Of a stretch of 64,000 nucleotides of DNA, positions 1-12,033 are shown in pieces (the stretch's first letter is position 1; each line of letters begins with the position of its first letter). Origin of the DNA: Acanthosepion pharaonis (Eukaryota; Mollusca; Cephalopoda; Sepiida; Sepiidae); NCBI GenBank assembly GCA_903632075.3, contig CAHIKZ030005498.1:3066001-3130000 (forward strand), in the 5' to 3' direction. The translations under genes were made by a program, and so were the position numbers. The notes below the pieces were generated by a model. It was not told where the DNA came from and did no database searches. It worked only from the letters and a program-made list of their open reading frames with translations.

Positions 1-60
1 CGTAACACAATCTTCAAACAGCTTCAGTGAACACCAAACCAGCGGCGATCTACCACGCTT

Positions 61-3000
61 GAGCGGACCCTGAATTTTCGTCTATCGCTATAAACGGGTG
101 TTTTCTGTGGGAGGCCTCGTGTTTGAGCGCCTATTATGATAGAAGCTCAACCCAGAGGTCAATTGGAACTCGTATATATGAGATTCATAGTTACGTTTCA
201 TCATCAGCGAGCGGACATTGAATTTTCGCCTATGGCTATAATCGGGGGTTCTCTGAGGGAGGGCCCATGTCGTGAATGCCTATTAGGATAGAAGCTCAAC
301 CCAGAGGTCAATTGGAACTCGTATATATGAGATTCATAGTTACGTTTCATCATCAGCGAGCGGACATTGAATTTTCGCCTATGGCTATAATCAGCGGTTC
401 TCTGAGGGAGGGCCCGTGTCGTGAATGCCTATTAGGATAGAACCTCAACCCAGAGGTCAATTCAACTCGTATATATGAGATTCATAGTTACGTTTCATCA
501 TCAGCGAGCGGTCATTGAATTTTCGCCTATGGCTATAATCGCGGGTTCTCTGAGGGAGGGCCCATGTCGTGAATGCCTATTAGGATAGAAGCTCAACCCA
601 GAGGTCAATTGGAACTCGTATATATGAGATTCATAGTTACGTTTCACCATCAGCGAGCGGACATTGAATTTTCGCCTATGGCTATAATCGGGGGTTCTCT
701 GAGGGAGGACCCGTGTCGTGAGTGCCTGTTAGGATAGAAGCTCAACCCAGAGGTCAATTGGAACTCGTATATATGAGATTCGTAGTTACGTTTCACCATC
801 AGCGAGCGAACATTGAATTTTCGCCTATGGCTATAATCGGGGGTTCTCTGAGGGAGGGCCCATGTCGTGAATGCCTATTAGGATAGAAGCTCAACCCTGA
901 GGTCAATTGGAACTCGTATATATGAGATTCATAGTTACGTTTCATCATCAGCGAGTGGACATTGAATTTTCGCCTATGGCTATAATCGGGGGTTCTCTGA
1001 GGGAAGGCCCATGTCGTGAATGCCTATTAGGATAGAAGCTCAACCCAGAGGTCAATTGGAACTCGTATCTATGAGATTCATAGTTACGTTTCATCATCAG
1101 TGAGCGGACATTGAATTTTCGCCTATGGCTATAATCGGAGGTTCTCTGAGGGAGGACCCGTGTCGTGAATGCCTATTAGGATAGAAGCTCAACCCAGAGG
1201 TCAATTGGAACTCGTATATATGAGATTCATAGTTACGTTTCATCATCAGTGAGCGGACATTGAATTTTCGCCTATCCGCTATAATCGGTGGTTCTCTGAG
1301 GAGGGCCCATGTCGTGAATGCCTATTAGGATAGAAAGCTCAACCCAGAGGTCAATTGGAACTCGTATATATGAGATTCATAGTTACGTTTCATCATCAGT
1401 GAGCGGACATTGAATTTTTCGCCTATGGCTATAATCGGGGGTTCTCTGAGGGAGGGCCCATGTCGTGAATGCCTATTAGGATAGAAGCTCAACCCTGAGG
1501 TCAATTGGAACTCGTATATATGAGATTCATAGTTACGTTTCACCATCAGCGAGCGGACATGGAATTTTCGCCTATGGCTATAATCGGGGGTTCTCTGAGG
1601 GAGGACCCGTGTCGTGAGTGCCTGTTAAGATAGAAGCTCAACCCAGAGGTCAATTGGAACTCGTATATATGAGATCCATAGTTACGTTTCATCATCAGTG
1701 AGCGGATATTGAATTTTCGCCTATGGCTATAATCGGGGGTTCTCTGAGGGAGGGCCTATGACGTGAATGCCTATTAGGATAGAAGCTCAACCCAGAGGTC
1801 AATTGGAACTCGTATATATGAGATTCATAGTTACGTTTCACCATCAGCGAGCGGACATTGAATTTTCGCCTATGGCTATAATCGGGGGTTCTCTAAGGGA
1901 GGGCCTATGACGTGAATGCCTATTAGGATAGAAGCTCAACCCAGAGGTCAATTGGAACTCGTATATATGAGATTCATAGTTACGTTTCATCATCAGTGAG
2001 CGGACATTGAATTTTCGCCTATAGCTATAATCGGGGGTTCTCTGAGGGAGGGCCCATGTCGTGAATGCCTATAAGGATAGAAGCTCAACCCAGAGGTCAA
2101 TTGGAACTCGTATATATGAGATTCATAGTTACGTTTCACCATCAGCGAGCGGACATTGAATTTTCGCCTATGGCTATAATCGGGGGTTCTCTGAGGGAGG
2201 GCCTATGACGTGAATGCCTATTAGGATAGAAGCTCAACCCAGAGGTCAATTGGAACTCGTATATATGAGATTCATAGTTACGTTTCATCATCAGTGAGCG
2301 GACATTGAATTTTCGCCTATGGCTATACTCGAGGGTTCTCTGAGGGAGGGCCCATGTCGTGAATGCCTATTAGGATAGAAGCTCAACCCAGAGGACAATT
2401 GGAACACGTATATATGAGATTCATAGTTACGTTTCATCATCAGCGAGCGAAAATTGAATTTTCGCCTATGGCTATAATCGGGGGTTCTCTGAGGGAGGGC
2501 CCATGTCGTGAATGCCTATTAGGATAGAAGCTCAACACAGAGGTCAATTGGAACTCGTATATATGAGATTCATAGTTACGTTTCACCATCAGCGAGCGGA
2601 CATTGAATTTTCGCCTATGGCTATAATCGGGGGTTCTCTGAGGGAGGGCCCATGTCGTGAATGCCTATTAGGATAGAAGCTCAACCCAGAGGTCAATTGG
2701 AACTCGTATATATGAGATTCATATTTACGTTTCATCATCAGTGAGCGGACATTGAATTTTCGCCTATGGCTATAATCGGGGGTTCTCTAAGGGAGGGCCC
2801 ATGTCGTGAATGCCTATTAGGATAGAAGCTCAACCCAGAGGTCAATTGGAACTCGTATATATGAGATTCATAGTTACGTTTCACCATCAGCGAGCGGACA
2901 TAAAAATTTTCGCCTACGGCTATAATTGGGGGTTCTCTGAGGGAGGACCCGTGTCGTGAGTGCCTGTTAGGATAGAAGCTCAACCCAGAGGTCAATTGGA

Positions 3001-4945
3001 ACTCGTATATATGAGATTCATAGTTACGTTTCATCATCAGTGAGCGGACATTGAATTTTCGCCTATGGCTATAATAATCGGGGGTTCTCTGAGGAGGGCC
3101 CTGTCGTGAATACCTATTAGGATAGAAGCTCAACCCAGAGGTCAATTGGAACTCGTATATATGAGATTCATAATTACGTTTCATCATCAGCGAGCGGACA
3201 TTGAATTTTCGCCTATGGCTATAATCGGGGGTTCTCTGAGGGAGGGCCCATGACGTGAATGCCTATTAGGATAGAAGCTCAACCCAGAGGTCAATTGGAA
3301 CTCGTATATATGAGATTCATAGTTACGTTTCATCATCAGTGAGCGGACATTGAATTTTCGCCTATGGCTATAATCGGGGGTTCTCTGAGGGAGGGCCTAT
3401 GACGTGAATGCCTATTAGGATAGAAGCTCAACCCAGAGGTCAATTGGAACTCGTATATATGAGATTCATAGTTACGTTTCACCATCAGCGAGCGAAAATT
3501 GAATTTTCGCCTATGGCTATAATCGGGGGTTCTCTGAGGGAGGACCCGTGTCGTGAGTGCCTGTTAGGATAGAAGCTCAACCCAGAGGTCAATTGGAACT
3601 CGTATATATGAGATTCATAGTTACGTTTCATCATCAGCGAGCGGACATTGAATTTTCGCCTATGGCTATAATCGGGGGTTCTCTGAGGGAGGGCCCGTGT
3701 CGTGAATGCCTATTAGGATAGAAGCTCAACCCAGAGGTCAATTGGAACTCGTATATATGAGATTCATAGTTACGTTTCGTCATCAGTGCGCGGACATTGA
3801 ATATTCGCCTATGGCTATAATCGGGGGTTCTCTGAGGGAGGGACCATGTGGTGAATGCCTATTAGGATAGAAGCTCAACCCAGAGGTCAATTGGAACTCG
3901 TATATATGAGATTCATAGTTACGTTTCATCATCAGTGAGCGGACATTGAATTTTCGCCTATGGCTATAATCGGGGGTTCTCTGAGGGAGGGCACATGTCG
4001 TGAATGCCTATTAGGATAGAAGCTCAACCCAGAGGTCAATTGGGACTCGTATATATGAGATTCATAGTTACGTTTCATCATCAGTGAGGGGACATTGAAT
4101 TTTCGCCTATGGCTATAATCGGGGGTTCTCTGAGGGAGGGCCCATGCCGTGAATGCCTATTAGGATAGAAGCTCAACCCAGAGGTCAATTGGAACTCGTA
4201 TATATGAGATTCATAGTTACGTTTCATCATCAGCGAGCGGACATTGAATTTTCGCCTATGGCTATAATCGGGGGTTCTCTGAGGGAGGGTCCGTGTCGTG
4301 AGTGCCTGTTAGGATAGAAGCTCAACCCAGAGGTCAATTGGAACTCGTATATATGAGATTCATAGTTATGTTTCACCATCAGCGAGCGGACATTGAATTT
4401 TCGCCTATGGCTATAATCGGGGGTTCTCTGAGGGAGGGCCCATGTCGTGAATGCCTATTAGGATAGAAGCTCAACCCAGAGGTCAATTGGAACTCGTATA
4501 TATGAGATTCATAGTTACGTTTCATCATCAGTGAGCGGACAATGAATTTTCGCCTATGGCTATAATCGGGGGTTCTCTGAGGGAGGACCCGTGTCGTGAG
4601 TTCCTGTTAGGATAGAAGCTCAACCCAGAGGTCAATTGGAACTCGTATATATGAGATTCATAGTTACGTTTCATCATCAGCGAGCGTTCATTGAATTTTC
4701 GCCTATGGCTATAATCGGGGGTTCTCTGAGGGAGGGCCCGTGTCGTGAATGCCTATTAGGATAGAAGCTCAACCCAGAGGTCAATTGGAACTCGTATATA
4801 TGACATTCATAGTTACGTTTCATCATCAGCGAACGGACACTGCCTATGGCTATAAACTGGTGTTTTCTCAAGAAGGACACGCATCATGTTAATCTCTTAG
4901 GACTTAAACTCACCCCAGACCTCAAGTGGCTCTCGTAAATATGAT
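61..4945. repeat. 149-bp satellite array, about 33 monomers
   Basis: A monomer containing GAATTTTCGCCTATGGC and CTCAACCCAGAGGTCAATTG recurs with a period of 149 bp (for example at 215, 364, 661, 810, 959). Most copies differ by a few substitutions; a few have 1-3 bp indels. The first and last monomers (about 66 and 4838) are clearly diverged, as expected at array edges where homogenisation is weakest. Some variants share diagnostic changes: GAGGACCCGTGTCGTGAG near 707, 1604, 2946, 3542 and 4584, and GGGCCTATGACGTG near 1753, 1903, 2199 and 3394. These show local copying without a strict higher-order period. Because 149 is not a multiple of 3, minus-strand open frames cross monomers only through indels; I do not consider the array coding. 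Confidence 0.97.
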
Positions 4946-5194
4946 CCATTGCTAAATATACCGGGTAAATAGTGGGTTCCCTATACGGCTCCAGTAAGTT
5001 ATTGACTTCTCCTGTTATATTTTACTTTTACTAGAACCAGTTCAGGATTAAAATTGAATACTACTGACATATATACCGAGCCTCGATAGAGAAAGAAAAA
5101 CTTCCGAGTGATGACATTTTCCACCATACAACCTCTTTGCCCCTAGATGAAACGTAGCAAGCTTCTCACTGTTCTATAGGTATTTCCATGGAAA
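4946..5194. other. no recognisable feature
   Basis: AT-rich sequence between the satellite edge and a LINE 3' end. It may be degenerate upstream LINE sequence, but no motif is firm. Confidence 0.4.
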
Positions 5195-5510
5195 GTGTTC
5201 AGTCGAACTTCATTCTTTAGTTCCACAGTTCTAACTGTCAAGGCTAAGGCCCACCATGCTACGCACATTGTAGCGAACCAGCCTCATTCTCTTCGTATTC
5301 CATTGATGAGCTTCTTCCAAAGAAACGCTGTTTTGTGGGATCGACTCCCAAGTGGATTCTACCCTGATCGCTATAATCTTAACTCCTTCAGATTTAGTGT
5401 TAATCGTTAAATTCCGCACAAATCCCTATGAACTTATCCTCTTACTATGTAACTGATTATCTGGAATGGCTCTTGAACCTTGTGCCATGTGTACATCATT
5501 TTAAATCATA
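5195..5510 (+). mobile_element. 3' end of a CR1-like LINE (family A), truncated
   Basis: The plus-strand reading ends in LWDRLPSGFYPDRYNLNSF, the conserved last segment of CR1/Jockey-type reverse transcriptase polyproteins (LWNxLPxxxFPDxYNLxxF). It is followed by untranslated tail sequence with TGGCTCTTGAACCTTGTGCC and a CATCATT-type end. The same tail occurs at 35400-35645, four times at 46.8-48.1 kb and at 52340-52455, so this is a dispersed family. The copy is truncated at its 5' end and has no catalytic RT motifs. It is not expected to be functional. Confidence 0.7.
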
Positions 5511-5779
5511 TTAATTCTCTTTGCGCTATATTGAACCATGTTTAATGAATATAGATATCATTCAATGGTCTATTCTCTCCACATAAAATAAATTGACGCA
5601 AACTAATCTTCCTTTCTTTTCATTACCAATTATCTTTGCCAACGTGTCATACTATAGAAAGTATTATATTGAAGAAAAAATAAATGCCATTCACAAGTCT
5701 ATTCTTCATGAATATATAATATGTGGTGGTGGAAATATATGACAAATTGGAAAATTTCGTATGACAAATTTCTTCCGTT

Positions 5780-5900
5780 TGGATTTCAATGGTCGAAACG
5801 CGTAAGAATCTCCTTCCTGAAAAAATCGACTATGTTGAGATTCGAACCCGGACCTCAGAAAGCGAAAGTTCAAAAAAGCCCACTCGCGATCTATCGAAAC
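5780..5900 (-). mobile_element. possible tRNA-derived SINE piece
   Basis: GATTCGAACCCGG near 5838 is the reverse complement of a tRNA T-arm/B-box (GGTTCGAATC). The flanks do not fold as a complete tRNA. A degenerate SINE head is the simplest reading. Confidence 0.3.
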
Positions 5901-6195
5901 ATCGGTACTTTAATACAGACGTACAAAAGCAGAAACATTTACCTATATATAATTATGACATACATTCAAAAGCGTACATCCATACCTATGTACGGCCTTG
6001 CAGCGTGTCAGCCATAAATAATGTTAGCTCCTCGACTCGATTATATTTGGTGTAATCGATGAAAGAAAAATGAATAAAATAAAATATTTTGAATGAATTA
6101 TATTTTCTCTTCAGTGCGAGCAGTTCTTCAAAGAACCGTGACCACTTTTTGATTCTCATCAATTTAGATGTTCAGATAAATATGAACAGTTTGAA

Positions 6196-6216
6196 AACAC
6201 ACACACACACACACAG

Positions 6217-6255
<39 letters not shown>

Positions 6256-6580
6256 GCGAGAGAGGGAGGAGATAGCTTAAAATGAACAATTATGAAAAGA
6301 AACAAAGAAAAACAAACAAAAAAGAAAGGATGTGTATGTAAGAAAGAAAGAAAGAAAAAAAGAAAGAAAGAAAGAAAGAAAGAAAGTGAAAGTGAAAGTG
6401 CGTGCAGTAAAGATGGAACCAAATGGAAGAAAGAAACAAACATATAAAAAGATAATGTATGTAGTAAGGATATTACCAAATAAAAGAAAAAAGGAAGTGA
6501 AAGAGTATGGAGCGGAAATAGAAGAAAGAAAGAAAGAAAGAAAGAAAGAATGAAAGAAAGAAAGAAGTGAAAGTGTATAC
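6196..6580. repeat. (CA)n(TA)n and AAAG microsatellites
   Basis: A (CA)n run at about 6199-6220 passes into (TA)n to about 6255. Two AAAG-rich tracts follow (about 6340-6395 and 6520-6570), separated by similar GTGAAAGTG... spacers, so the block is a diverged duplication. Open frames here are low complexity only. Confidence 0.9.
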
Positions 6581-6635
6581 AGTAAAGGAATAATTATATT
6601 GTTAATAAAACAGGGAAAACATACGTTAGAATAGA

Positions 6636-6691
6636 CTAACAGATAGATACATACAGAAATACATACATAGATACATAGTTAATGAACAGAC

Positions 6692-6750
<59 letters not shown>

Positions 6751-6863
6751 CATACATACATACATGCATGCATACATATATACATACATAATGAACAGAC
6801 TGAGATAGATAGGTAGATAGATACGAACAGAAAGTCATAGATAGATAGATATTGAAAAGACGG

Positions 6864-6900
<37 letters not shown>

Positions 6901-6952
6901 CATACATACATACATGCATGCATGCATATATACACACATAATGAACAGACTG

Positions 6953-7001
<49 letters not shown>

Positions 7002-7037
7002 CATGCCTGCATATATACACACATAATGAACAGACTG

Positions 7038-7109
<72 letters not shown>

Positions 7110-7110
7110 T
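6636..7110. repeat. GATA array with higher-order unit
   Basis: Runs of (GATA)n are separated by recurring ATGAACAGACTGAGATAG and CATACATACATGCATGCA segments, giving a compound minisatellite with several units of roughly 70-170 bp. The same GAACAGACTGAGATAGAT spacer appears in GATA arrays at 14.2, 47.2 and 56.5 kb. Confidence 0.93.
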
Positions 7111-7139
7111 TGATAGTTAATTTGAAAGCGTCTCATCAA

Positions 7140-7675
7140 TGATAGATAGACAGAACGTTTTTTTTCAAAATATCATGCTCGTTGTTCCAGAACAATTCAC
7201 CAATTCAATTCTTTTTCTCATGATGTGTCCAGAGATCAAGGATAAATATTTTGAAACCGCCAAAATCTGTCTGTAAGTCATTGGAGAACAACCACAGGCG
7301 TTCGTAATGAAATAAAAAAACAAACAAACGAAATAAAAGCAGAACAAAAAAAGAATACAACGACTGAGAGAAGTACTTAAGATAAAAGCAGACGTTTTCT
7401 GTTTTTATGAGTTTAATACTTTATTTTTAAAAGTTTTTTTTGTCATTTATGACTTTAAATAGTTGTTATCGAACAACAAAGGAGGAGAAATTTTTCGTTA
7501 TTTATGACTGGGCATTTATTTGGCGACGTATTCATGCAGTTTTTGAAAGATGATGTTTCTTGTTTTATTTGTAGATTTGGTTGGAGAAGACGCAACATTA
7601 AGTCCATTTGAAATACATTGACATACGCGAGGCAGGACCACATCAAATCGAATAGAACAATGTCGAAAATTGAAA
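7140..7675. other. no recognisable gene or element
   Basis: AT-rich, moderately complex sequence between the GATA and AAAG arrays. I see no transposon motif, tRNA-like sequence or long open frame of normal composition. Confidence 0.5.
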
Positions 7676-7679
7676 ACAA

Positions 7680-7727
<48 letters not shown>

Positions 7728-7771
7728 AAAGTCGCCGTGGAAAACTGGGATATCAAGAAAATGTGAATGAA

Positions 7772-7811
<40 letters not shown>

Positions 7812-7869
7812 AAAAAGAAAGAAAGAAAGTCGCCGTGGAAAACTGAGATATCAAGAAAATGTGAAAGAA

Positions 7870-7912
<43 letters not shown>

Positions 7913-7952
7913 TCGCCGTGGAAAACTGAGATATCAAGAAAATGTGAATGAA

Positions 7953-7992
<40 letters not shown>

Positions 7993-8034
7993 AGTCGCCC
8001 TGGAAAACTGAGATATCAAGAAAATGTGAATGAA

Positions 8035-8078
<44 letters not shown>

Positions 8079-8144
8079 AAAGAAAGAAAGAAGAAAGAAA
8101 GTCGCCGTGTAAAACTGAGATATCAAGAAAATGTGAATGAAAAA

Positions 8145-8216
<72 letters not shown>

Positions 8217-8289
8217 GAAGAGAAGAGAAGCGACAGTAACTGGAGTCGGGAAAGGCAAAACTAATTAACAAGAAAAGAAAAATAAACGG

Positions 8290-8348
<59 letters not shown>

Positions 8349-8421
8349 GAAGAGAAGAGAAGCGACAGTAACTGGAGTCGGGAAAGGCAAAACTAATTAA
8401 CAAGAAAAGAAAAATAAACGG

Positions 8422-8460
<39 letters not shown>

Positions 8461-8533
8461 GAAGAGAAGAGAAGCGACAGTAACTGGAGTCGGGAAAGGC
8501 AAAACTAATTAACAAGAAAAGAAAAATAAACGG

Positions 8534-8580
<47 letters not shown>

Positions 8581-8582
8581 AA
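7676..8582. repeat. AAAG array containing two minisatellite units
   Basis: (AAAG)n runs alternate with a spacer (GTCGCCGTGGAAAACTGAG... to ...AAAATGTGAATG) present about five times between 7730 and 8150. A second spacer (GCGACAGTAACTGGAGTCGG... to ...AAATAAACGGAG) is present three times at about 8228, 8360 and 8473. Each spacer is nearly identical between copies, indicating recent unit-level duplication rather than simple slippage. Confidence 0.95.
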
Positions 8583-9977
8583 TATTCTTAGATAAAGAAA
8601 AATGTGAAAAGCCACGAAGAAAGGAAGAAAGAACAAAACTGATGGATATAGATAATTATAATTAGCGAAAGAAAGAAAGAAAGAGAATGATTGTAATAAA
8701 GAGAGAAAGGACGAGAGAGAGAGAACAAAAAAATAGAAAAACAAAACTGAGGTATAAAGAAAGTGTGACTAACAAAAGAGAAAGAAAGAAAGAAATTAAA
8801 TGAAATTATATGTAGATAAAAGACAACGGCAAATAAAAGTAAGAAATAATGATTGAATAAAAGAATGTGTGAGAGACAAAAAAAAACAAAGACAAAACTG
8901 TCAGATGAAGAAAATGAAAATATTAACAAGGAAAGAAAGGGGGAAATAAGAAAGGGAAGACGATAACTGTGGGATATAGATTATTTGAATAACTAAAGAA
9001 AGAATGAAAAAAACAAAAATGTTTAGAATTTGGAATCTGAAAAGAAACCTCGCCGAATTCATACCACAAAGGAGTCATTGCATATAAAACAAAGTAACAA
9101 GAAAAACGAGGAAGAGATGGAAATGGAAGACTAAGAAGAAGAAGAAGAAGAAGAAGGACGAGGGGGAGGAAATGGAGATGTAAGACAAAAGGAGGAGAAG
9201 AAAAAGGAGGAGGAGGAGATGAAGAAAAAGGAGGAGGAGTAGGAGGAGTAGATAGAGATGGAAGACAAAACAGAAAAAGGAGGAGGAGGAGTAGCAGATG
9301 AAGACAAAGAAGAAGAAGAAGAAGAAAACAAAGAAGAAGAAGAAGAAAAAGAAGAAGAAGAAGAAAAAGAAGAAAAAGAAGAAGAAAAAGAAGAAGAAAA
9401 AGAAAAAGAAGAAGAAGAAAAAGAAGAAAAAGAAGATGAAGAAGAAGAAGAAGGAGGAGGAGGAGATGAAGAAAAACGAAGAAGTAGGAGGAGTAGATAG
9501 AGATGGAAGACAAAAAAGAAAAAGGAGGAGCAAGAGGAGTAGCAGGAGATGAAGACAATGAAGAAGAAGAAAAAGAAGAAAAAGAAGAAAAAGAAAAAGA
9601 AGAAAAAGAAGAAGAAAAAGAAGAAGAAGAAGAAGAAGAAAAAGAAGAAAAAGAAAAAGAAGAAAAAGAAGAAGAAAAAGAAGAAGAAAAAGAAAAAGAA
9701 GAAAAGAAGAAGAAGAAGGAGGAGGAGGAGGAGGAGGATATGGGGATGGAAGACAAAGGAAAGAACAACAAAAAGAACGAGAAGGTGGAGATGTAGATGG
9801 AAACCAAAGAAGGAGGGGGAGAAGGAAATTGAGATGGAAGACAAGGAAGAAGAAAAGGAAGGAGGTGGAGGAGGGGGATGGAGATGAAAGTCAAAGAAGA
9901 AGAAAAATGAGGAGTTGGAGATAGAGATGGAAGACAAAGAAGAAGAAGAAGAAGAAAAGAGGAAGGAAGAGGAGAAC
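8583..9977. repeat. purine-only tract, mostly GAA/GAG triplets
   Basis: The plus strand is almost entirely A and G. From about 9130 it is GAA, GAG and AAA triplets, with short recurring pieces such as AGATGGAAGACAAA at about 9258, 9503 and 9930. Apparent Glu/Lys-rich or Phe/Ser/Leu-rich open frames are a direct result of composition. Confidence 0.92.
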
Positions 9978-10150
9978 AAGAATGAGGAAAAGTAATAGAA
10001 GTCAAAATGATTTGTAGCCGAAAGGTAAATATCACTTTTATCTTTACAAGAAGATTTGAGTTAGTAAAGAAGAAAACATGCCAGAAATATTTCAAACGTA
10101 AAGAGAATGATGAATAAGCGAACATTACATACATCATATCTCTCTTACTA

Positions 10151-10250
10151 ACTCACACACATACTCTGTGTCTGTCTGTCTGTCTCTCTGTCTCTGTCTC
10201 TGTCTCTCTCTGTCTCTCTCTCTCTCTCAATCTCTTTCTCTGTCCCTATA
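10151..10250. repeat. (TCTG)n/(TCTC)n tract
   Basis: Pyrimidine-rich TCTG and TCTC repeats directly precede the inverted-terminal-repeat element at 10255. A similar TCTC tract follows that element at about 10636-10655. Confidence 0.85.
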
Positions 10251-10254
10251 TATA

Positions 10255-10634
10255 CGGAGTCTGCCCAAAAATGTATATACACTTCAGGAAAGGAAAAACT
10301 TGTCTTCCATAATTTTATCAAATTGCGATTACATTGTTTACTGCAATACAATATTTTCTCGACAGATGGCATTACATTGGCGGCCGTTAGACAAGAAATT
10401 GAAAATGCATGTGCAGCAATCCCACTGGACGTTTTGGCCAATGTAGCCCACGCACTAGTTCGTTTTACTAATAAAAGCCTGGAAGCTAAAGGCCACCATT
10501 TTGAGCGTCTCTTGTGATTGTAGAGTCCAAAGGTAACTTGTTCTAATCTCGTGATGTTTGAATAAATGAAGTATTATAATATCTATACAAGTTTTTCCAT
10601 TCCTGAAGTGTGCATAAAATTTCGGTGGAGTTAC
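10255..10634 (+). mobile_element. Tc1/mariner-like element, internally deleted, with both terminal inverted repeats
   Basis: The left end (CACTTCAGGAAAGGAAAAAC, about 10289) and the right end read on the minus strand (CACTTCAGGAATGGAAAAAC, about 10606) match closely, and matching extends outward to TA on both sides (10253-10254 and about 10631-10632), the TA target duplication of this superfamily. Between them the plus strand encodes the C-terminal end of a transposase: IPLDVLANVAHALVRF followed by SLEAKGHHFERLL and a stop. This resembles the IP-x-x-VL...GxHFEHLL ending of IS630/Tc1/mariner transposases. The catalytic DDE domain is absent, so this 380-bp copy is non-autonomous and could move only in trans. 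Confidence 0.75.
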
Positions 10635-10757
10635 CCTCTCTGTCTCTCTCTCTCTCATTCAATATATATATATATATATATATATGGGGTTAAATTGTGA
10701 AAAAAATGTTTTGAATTTACAGAAATATGTATACACATACACAGACAATTTAACCCC

Positions 10758-10793
10758 CTGAAGATGGTCTCAGATGAGACTGAAAGTACTTGG
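10758..10793 (+). ncRNA. hammerhead-like motif at a retroelement 3' end
   Basis: CTGAAGA, one extra T, a 6-bp stem II (GGTCTC paired with GAGACT, one G-U), then GAAA and AGTACT, which can form a 2-bp stem III with a two-base loop. Stem I is only 2 bp here. The order matches a type I hammerhead core (CUGANGA, stem II, GAAA, stem III), but the base between A9 and stem II departs from the consensus. Confidence 0.45.
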
Positions 10794-10924
10794 AAAAATA
10801 AAAATTATTTGAAGGTAAATTTTGTTATTTTTCTTAATCAATTTTCTACAGCCACCAAGAAACTGATTCGTGGTCTCTAAAGGATTAAAACAAAAATAAT
10901 TGAAAATATGCTGCCTAAATACAC

Positions 10925-10925
<1 letters not shown>

Positions 10926-10984
<59 letters not shown>

Positions 10985-11011
10985 GTGTGTATGTGTGTGT
11001 GTACATATAGA

Positions 11012-11049
<38 letters not shown>

Positions 11050-11139
11050 GAAATATACTATTAAGGTGTGTTATATTTATGAGATAAAGTGCTCAATATC
11101 AGAGAGTGAGAGAGAGCCGGTCTAAATATAAAAGTGAAC

Positions 11140-11183
<44 letters not shown>
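10926..11183. repeat. (TA)n and (TG)n arrays
   Basis: Long TA runs at about 10926-10981, 11016-11045 and 11139-11180, with short GT runs between. Further TA runs lie at about 11322-11383. Confidence 0.95.
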
Positions 11184-11185
<2 letters not shown>

Positions 11186-11186
<1 letters not shown>

Positions 11187-11314
11187 CACAAACACTACTT
11201 TTTCATGTTTATAATTTATTACATTGGAATTGTAATCACGATCAAAATAAGACCTACAATTGGATCGTGATTACGATTCTAATTTAATAAATTATAACAA
11301 TGGAATCTATCTTC
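11186..11314. repeat. short inverted-repeat element related to 27030-27557
   Basis: TTTATAATTTATTACATTGG... running to AATCACGATC is followed after about 20 bp by the inverted copy GATCGTGATTACGATTC... ending in AATAAATTATAAC. The arms are about 50 bp. The same arm sequence forms the ends of the larger inverted repeat at 27030-27557, so this is a small foldback member of that family. Confidence 0.7.
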
Positions 11315-11319
11315 TCGAG

Positions 11320-11385
<66 letters not shown>

Positions 11386-11397
11386 TAAAGAATCCAT

Positions 11398-11705
11398 TTA
11401 TATAAAGAATTAAATAGCAATGTGATTAATGGTGAAATCATTTCACTGACAAGACAATGAGATATTAAATTACTATCAATTCTTTGAATAATAATATCCT
11501 TATATTCAAGTTATTGTCAAATGGAAGACACTTGCCAAGTACTTTCGACAATTTCAAATTGTCATCTTCAAGGAATTGATAATATGTTAATGTCTCATGA
11601 AGTCTTGTTCGGAAGTGATTTTTCCATTAATCACATTAACATTATTATTTAATTCTTTCTATAAATTGTTTCTTTATTATATAAAATATAAGCTGCACAC
11701 TATAT
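11398..11705. mobile_element. Penelope-like terminal repeat, palindromic arrangement
   Basis: The left half (TATAAAGAATTAAATAGC...) is the inverse of the right half (...TATTTAATTCTTTCTATAAA). The right half continues as TTGTTTCTT...ATATAAAATATAAGCT, and the same sequence recurs directly at about 12105-12240. The centre carries a hammerhead-like motif on the minus strand. Inverted and direct partial copies of the terminal repeat are typical of PLE insertions. No coding sequence is present. Confidence 0.55.
11531..11575 (-). ncRNA. hammerhead-like motif, minus strand
   Basis: On the minus strand: TTGAAGA (one change from CTGANGA), an extra T, a perfect 7-bp stem II (GACAATT/AATTGTC), GAAA, then AGTACT. 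Stem I is weak. A related direct copy lies at 12034-12072. Confidence 0.4.
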
Positions 11706-12033
11706 TTACATCAGATCAGCAGAACAATAATAATTAGAATCTTAAATTCTGTGGAACACTACTAAGACATTTTTACTATACCAATTGGGTTATATTAAGT
11801 TCATTTCACTTTAACAGATAAGTGCATTATAACAAGAAAAATTCGTTGATTTATAACTTTTCAAATATCAAACAAAATTATAACTTGATCGATTTGAACA
11901 AGAACTCTAGCATCGGGACATTGCACGCTCTAAAAGATATTTTCAACTTTCAATATTTAGCATAATTTAACAAACATCTTTTGCTCTACACATATTTCGT
12001 CTTAACGTTTGCCTGTGTATGGGAAAATTGCGC

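Noticed and set aside
2738..3187. 149-residue repeated protein with MMKRNYESHIYEFQ units
   Set aside because: The 149-bp satellite period is not a multiple of three; the frame stays open only through chance indels between monomers.
61..4945. CTGATGATGAAACG on the minus strand of each satellite monomer as a hammerhead core
   Set aside because: There is no room for stem II between CTGATGA and GAAAC, and the flanks do not pair as stem I.
5721..6055. Two overlapping plus-strand frames of 88-98 residues
   Set aside because: No recognisable domain; they overlap a tRNA-like B-box sequence and have no codon-level support.
8923..10137. 404-residue minus-strand frame and plus-strand Glu/Lys-rich frames
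   Set aside because: They arise from GAA/GAG triplet repeats and stay open in several frames at once.
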